DNA of 64,000 nt, taken from contig VXBA01000883.1 in assembly GCA_013399895.1 (NCBI GenBank), positions 940,189-1,004,188 on the forward strand, read 5' to 3'. The position numbers and the translations under genes are program-made. This document shows positions 63,301 to 64,000 of this stretch, piece by piece. The DNA is from Serilophus lunatus (lineage: Eukaryota > Chordata > Aves > Passeriformes > Eurylaimidae). A model generated the notes under the pieces. That model was not told where the DNA came from. It did no database searches and saw only the letters and a program-made list of their open reading frames with translations. How positions within the stretch are numbered: position 1 is the stretch's first letter; every line of letters starts with the position of its first letter.

Positions 63301-64000
63301 CTTGCAGTAGGAAAACATCCTCACAACACACTCAGGTATAAGACTGATTATAAAATCTATTTTGAATATAAAAACCTATTTTGAATTCACAGGAGAACAT
63401 AACAGGAAGAACTGGCACATTTCAACCCTAATTGTTTTCTAGTGAGGTAAATATAAGCAAATTCTGCTTTCAGACAGGCTGTTACTGAGGGGGACCTCCC
63501 TGTACAGAATAATTCATCCAAATTAACCACTGCATCTGGTTTCAGTCACATAGCTCTCAATCACTGTTTTACAGATTAAAAGATCTCATCTAAGATTTAA
63601 CACATTGATTCAATTACTTCAACATGTGCTTCAAACACCATCAAAGTGTTGATTCTTTTCCCTTAATTCTTTTGAAAGGCTAATTCAGACTGACTCATTA
63701 ACTAGAGATGACTGCAAATTTGGATAATGCGTTTAAGTGGAGAAGCTTGATCCATCTTGATTAAAATATCTTTTGTAGCAAATACTTAACCTCTGAAGTT
63801 CATAAACAGAGCTACAGTTAATGAGTGTGTTTCATTCTCAAATGTTTAAGCATCCTCCCACTACTTTTTGCCCCCAAAATCAAAAGGCGATGCTTCCTGA
63901 GCTGCAAAATGCAACATTTATGCTAATTCAATATCATTATAATTATTTCACAGTCGCTGAAAAACTTATGTTCAAACAGTTACATAAGTGCCATGAATAA
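57352..64000. other. non-coding sequence, no gene seen
   Basis: The 171-codon minus frame at 59554-60069 is the longest gap-free frame in the window, but it starts at GTG and shows no recognisable domain. GC-richer patches at about 58580-58760, 59560-60000, 61510-61700 and 62930-63070 carry overlapping open frames on both strands. A palindrome is at 58181-58206. No repeat family was recognised. Confidence 0.55.
58181..58206. repeat. 26-bp near-perfect palindrome
   Basis: GCTCAGACAGAT and ATCTGTCTGAGC are exact reverse complements separated by AG. The inner part contains two overlapping AGATCT-like sites. It could form a cruciform, act as a dimer-binding site (CAGAC and GTCTG are SMAD-like cores) or be chance. 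Confidence 0.8.

Noticed and set aside
1..64000. CRISPR array, bacterial operon, phage or IS element
   Set aside because: No spaced direct-repeat array, no ribosome-binding sites and no dense coding; the repeats are avian.

Overview
This window looks like a stretch of bird nuclear genome, probably from a songbird. The avian call rests on a degraded CR1 LINE reverse-transcriptase fragment (about 36,075-36,520, minus strand) and on two LTR ends that begin like bird ERVL-type LTRs (16,262-16,407 minus; 22,952-23,010 plus). The songbird call rests on a tRNA-Ile-derived SINE with a CR1-like tail (52,000-52,142, minus), which resembles the zebra-finch TguSINE1 type as I remember it. The DNA is AT-rich and CpG-poor and holds few interspersed repeats.

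I find no protein-coding gene I can name and no convincing multi-exon gene, rRNA, snRNA, functional tRNA or CRISPR array. Almost all open reading frames are short, many need non-ATG starts, and none shows a domain I recognise. The simplest reading is a gene desert or the inside of a very large intron.

Layout: 1-10.4 kb is unique AT-rich sequence with one T tract. 10.4-16.2 kb holds a possible 51-bp exon, T/G-rich and GATA-type simple repeats and a G run. 16.2-23.4 kb holds the two LTR remnants, two hairpins or simple repeats, a strong G-quadruplex motif, a block with three overlapping open frames and a regulatory-looking block near 20.2-20.5 kb. 23.4-36 kb is mostly featureless. 36-45 kb holds the CR1 fragment, a CpG-dense patch at 39.0 kb and a long T/G tract. 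45-52 kb holds two further possible short exons and another regulatory-looking block. 52.0-52.7 kb is the most complex spot: a SINE, an A-rich tract, and two different GC-rich pentanucleotide arrays on either side of a 171-base assembly gap. 52.7-64 kb holds two coding-like candidate exons (55.2 and 57.2 kb) and a 26-bp palindrome.

No operon-like or multi-gene system is visible, and I did not find an undescribed biological system. The most useful leads are the candidate plus-strand cassette exons, the gap-flanking pentamer arrays and the SINE. The exon calls are sequence-only inferences. Chance pseudo-exons are common in vertebrate introns, so their confidence is kept low.
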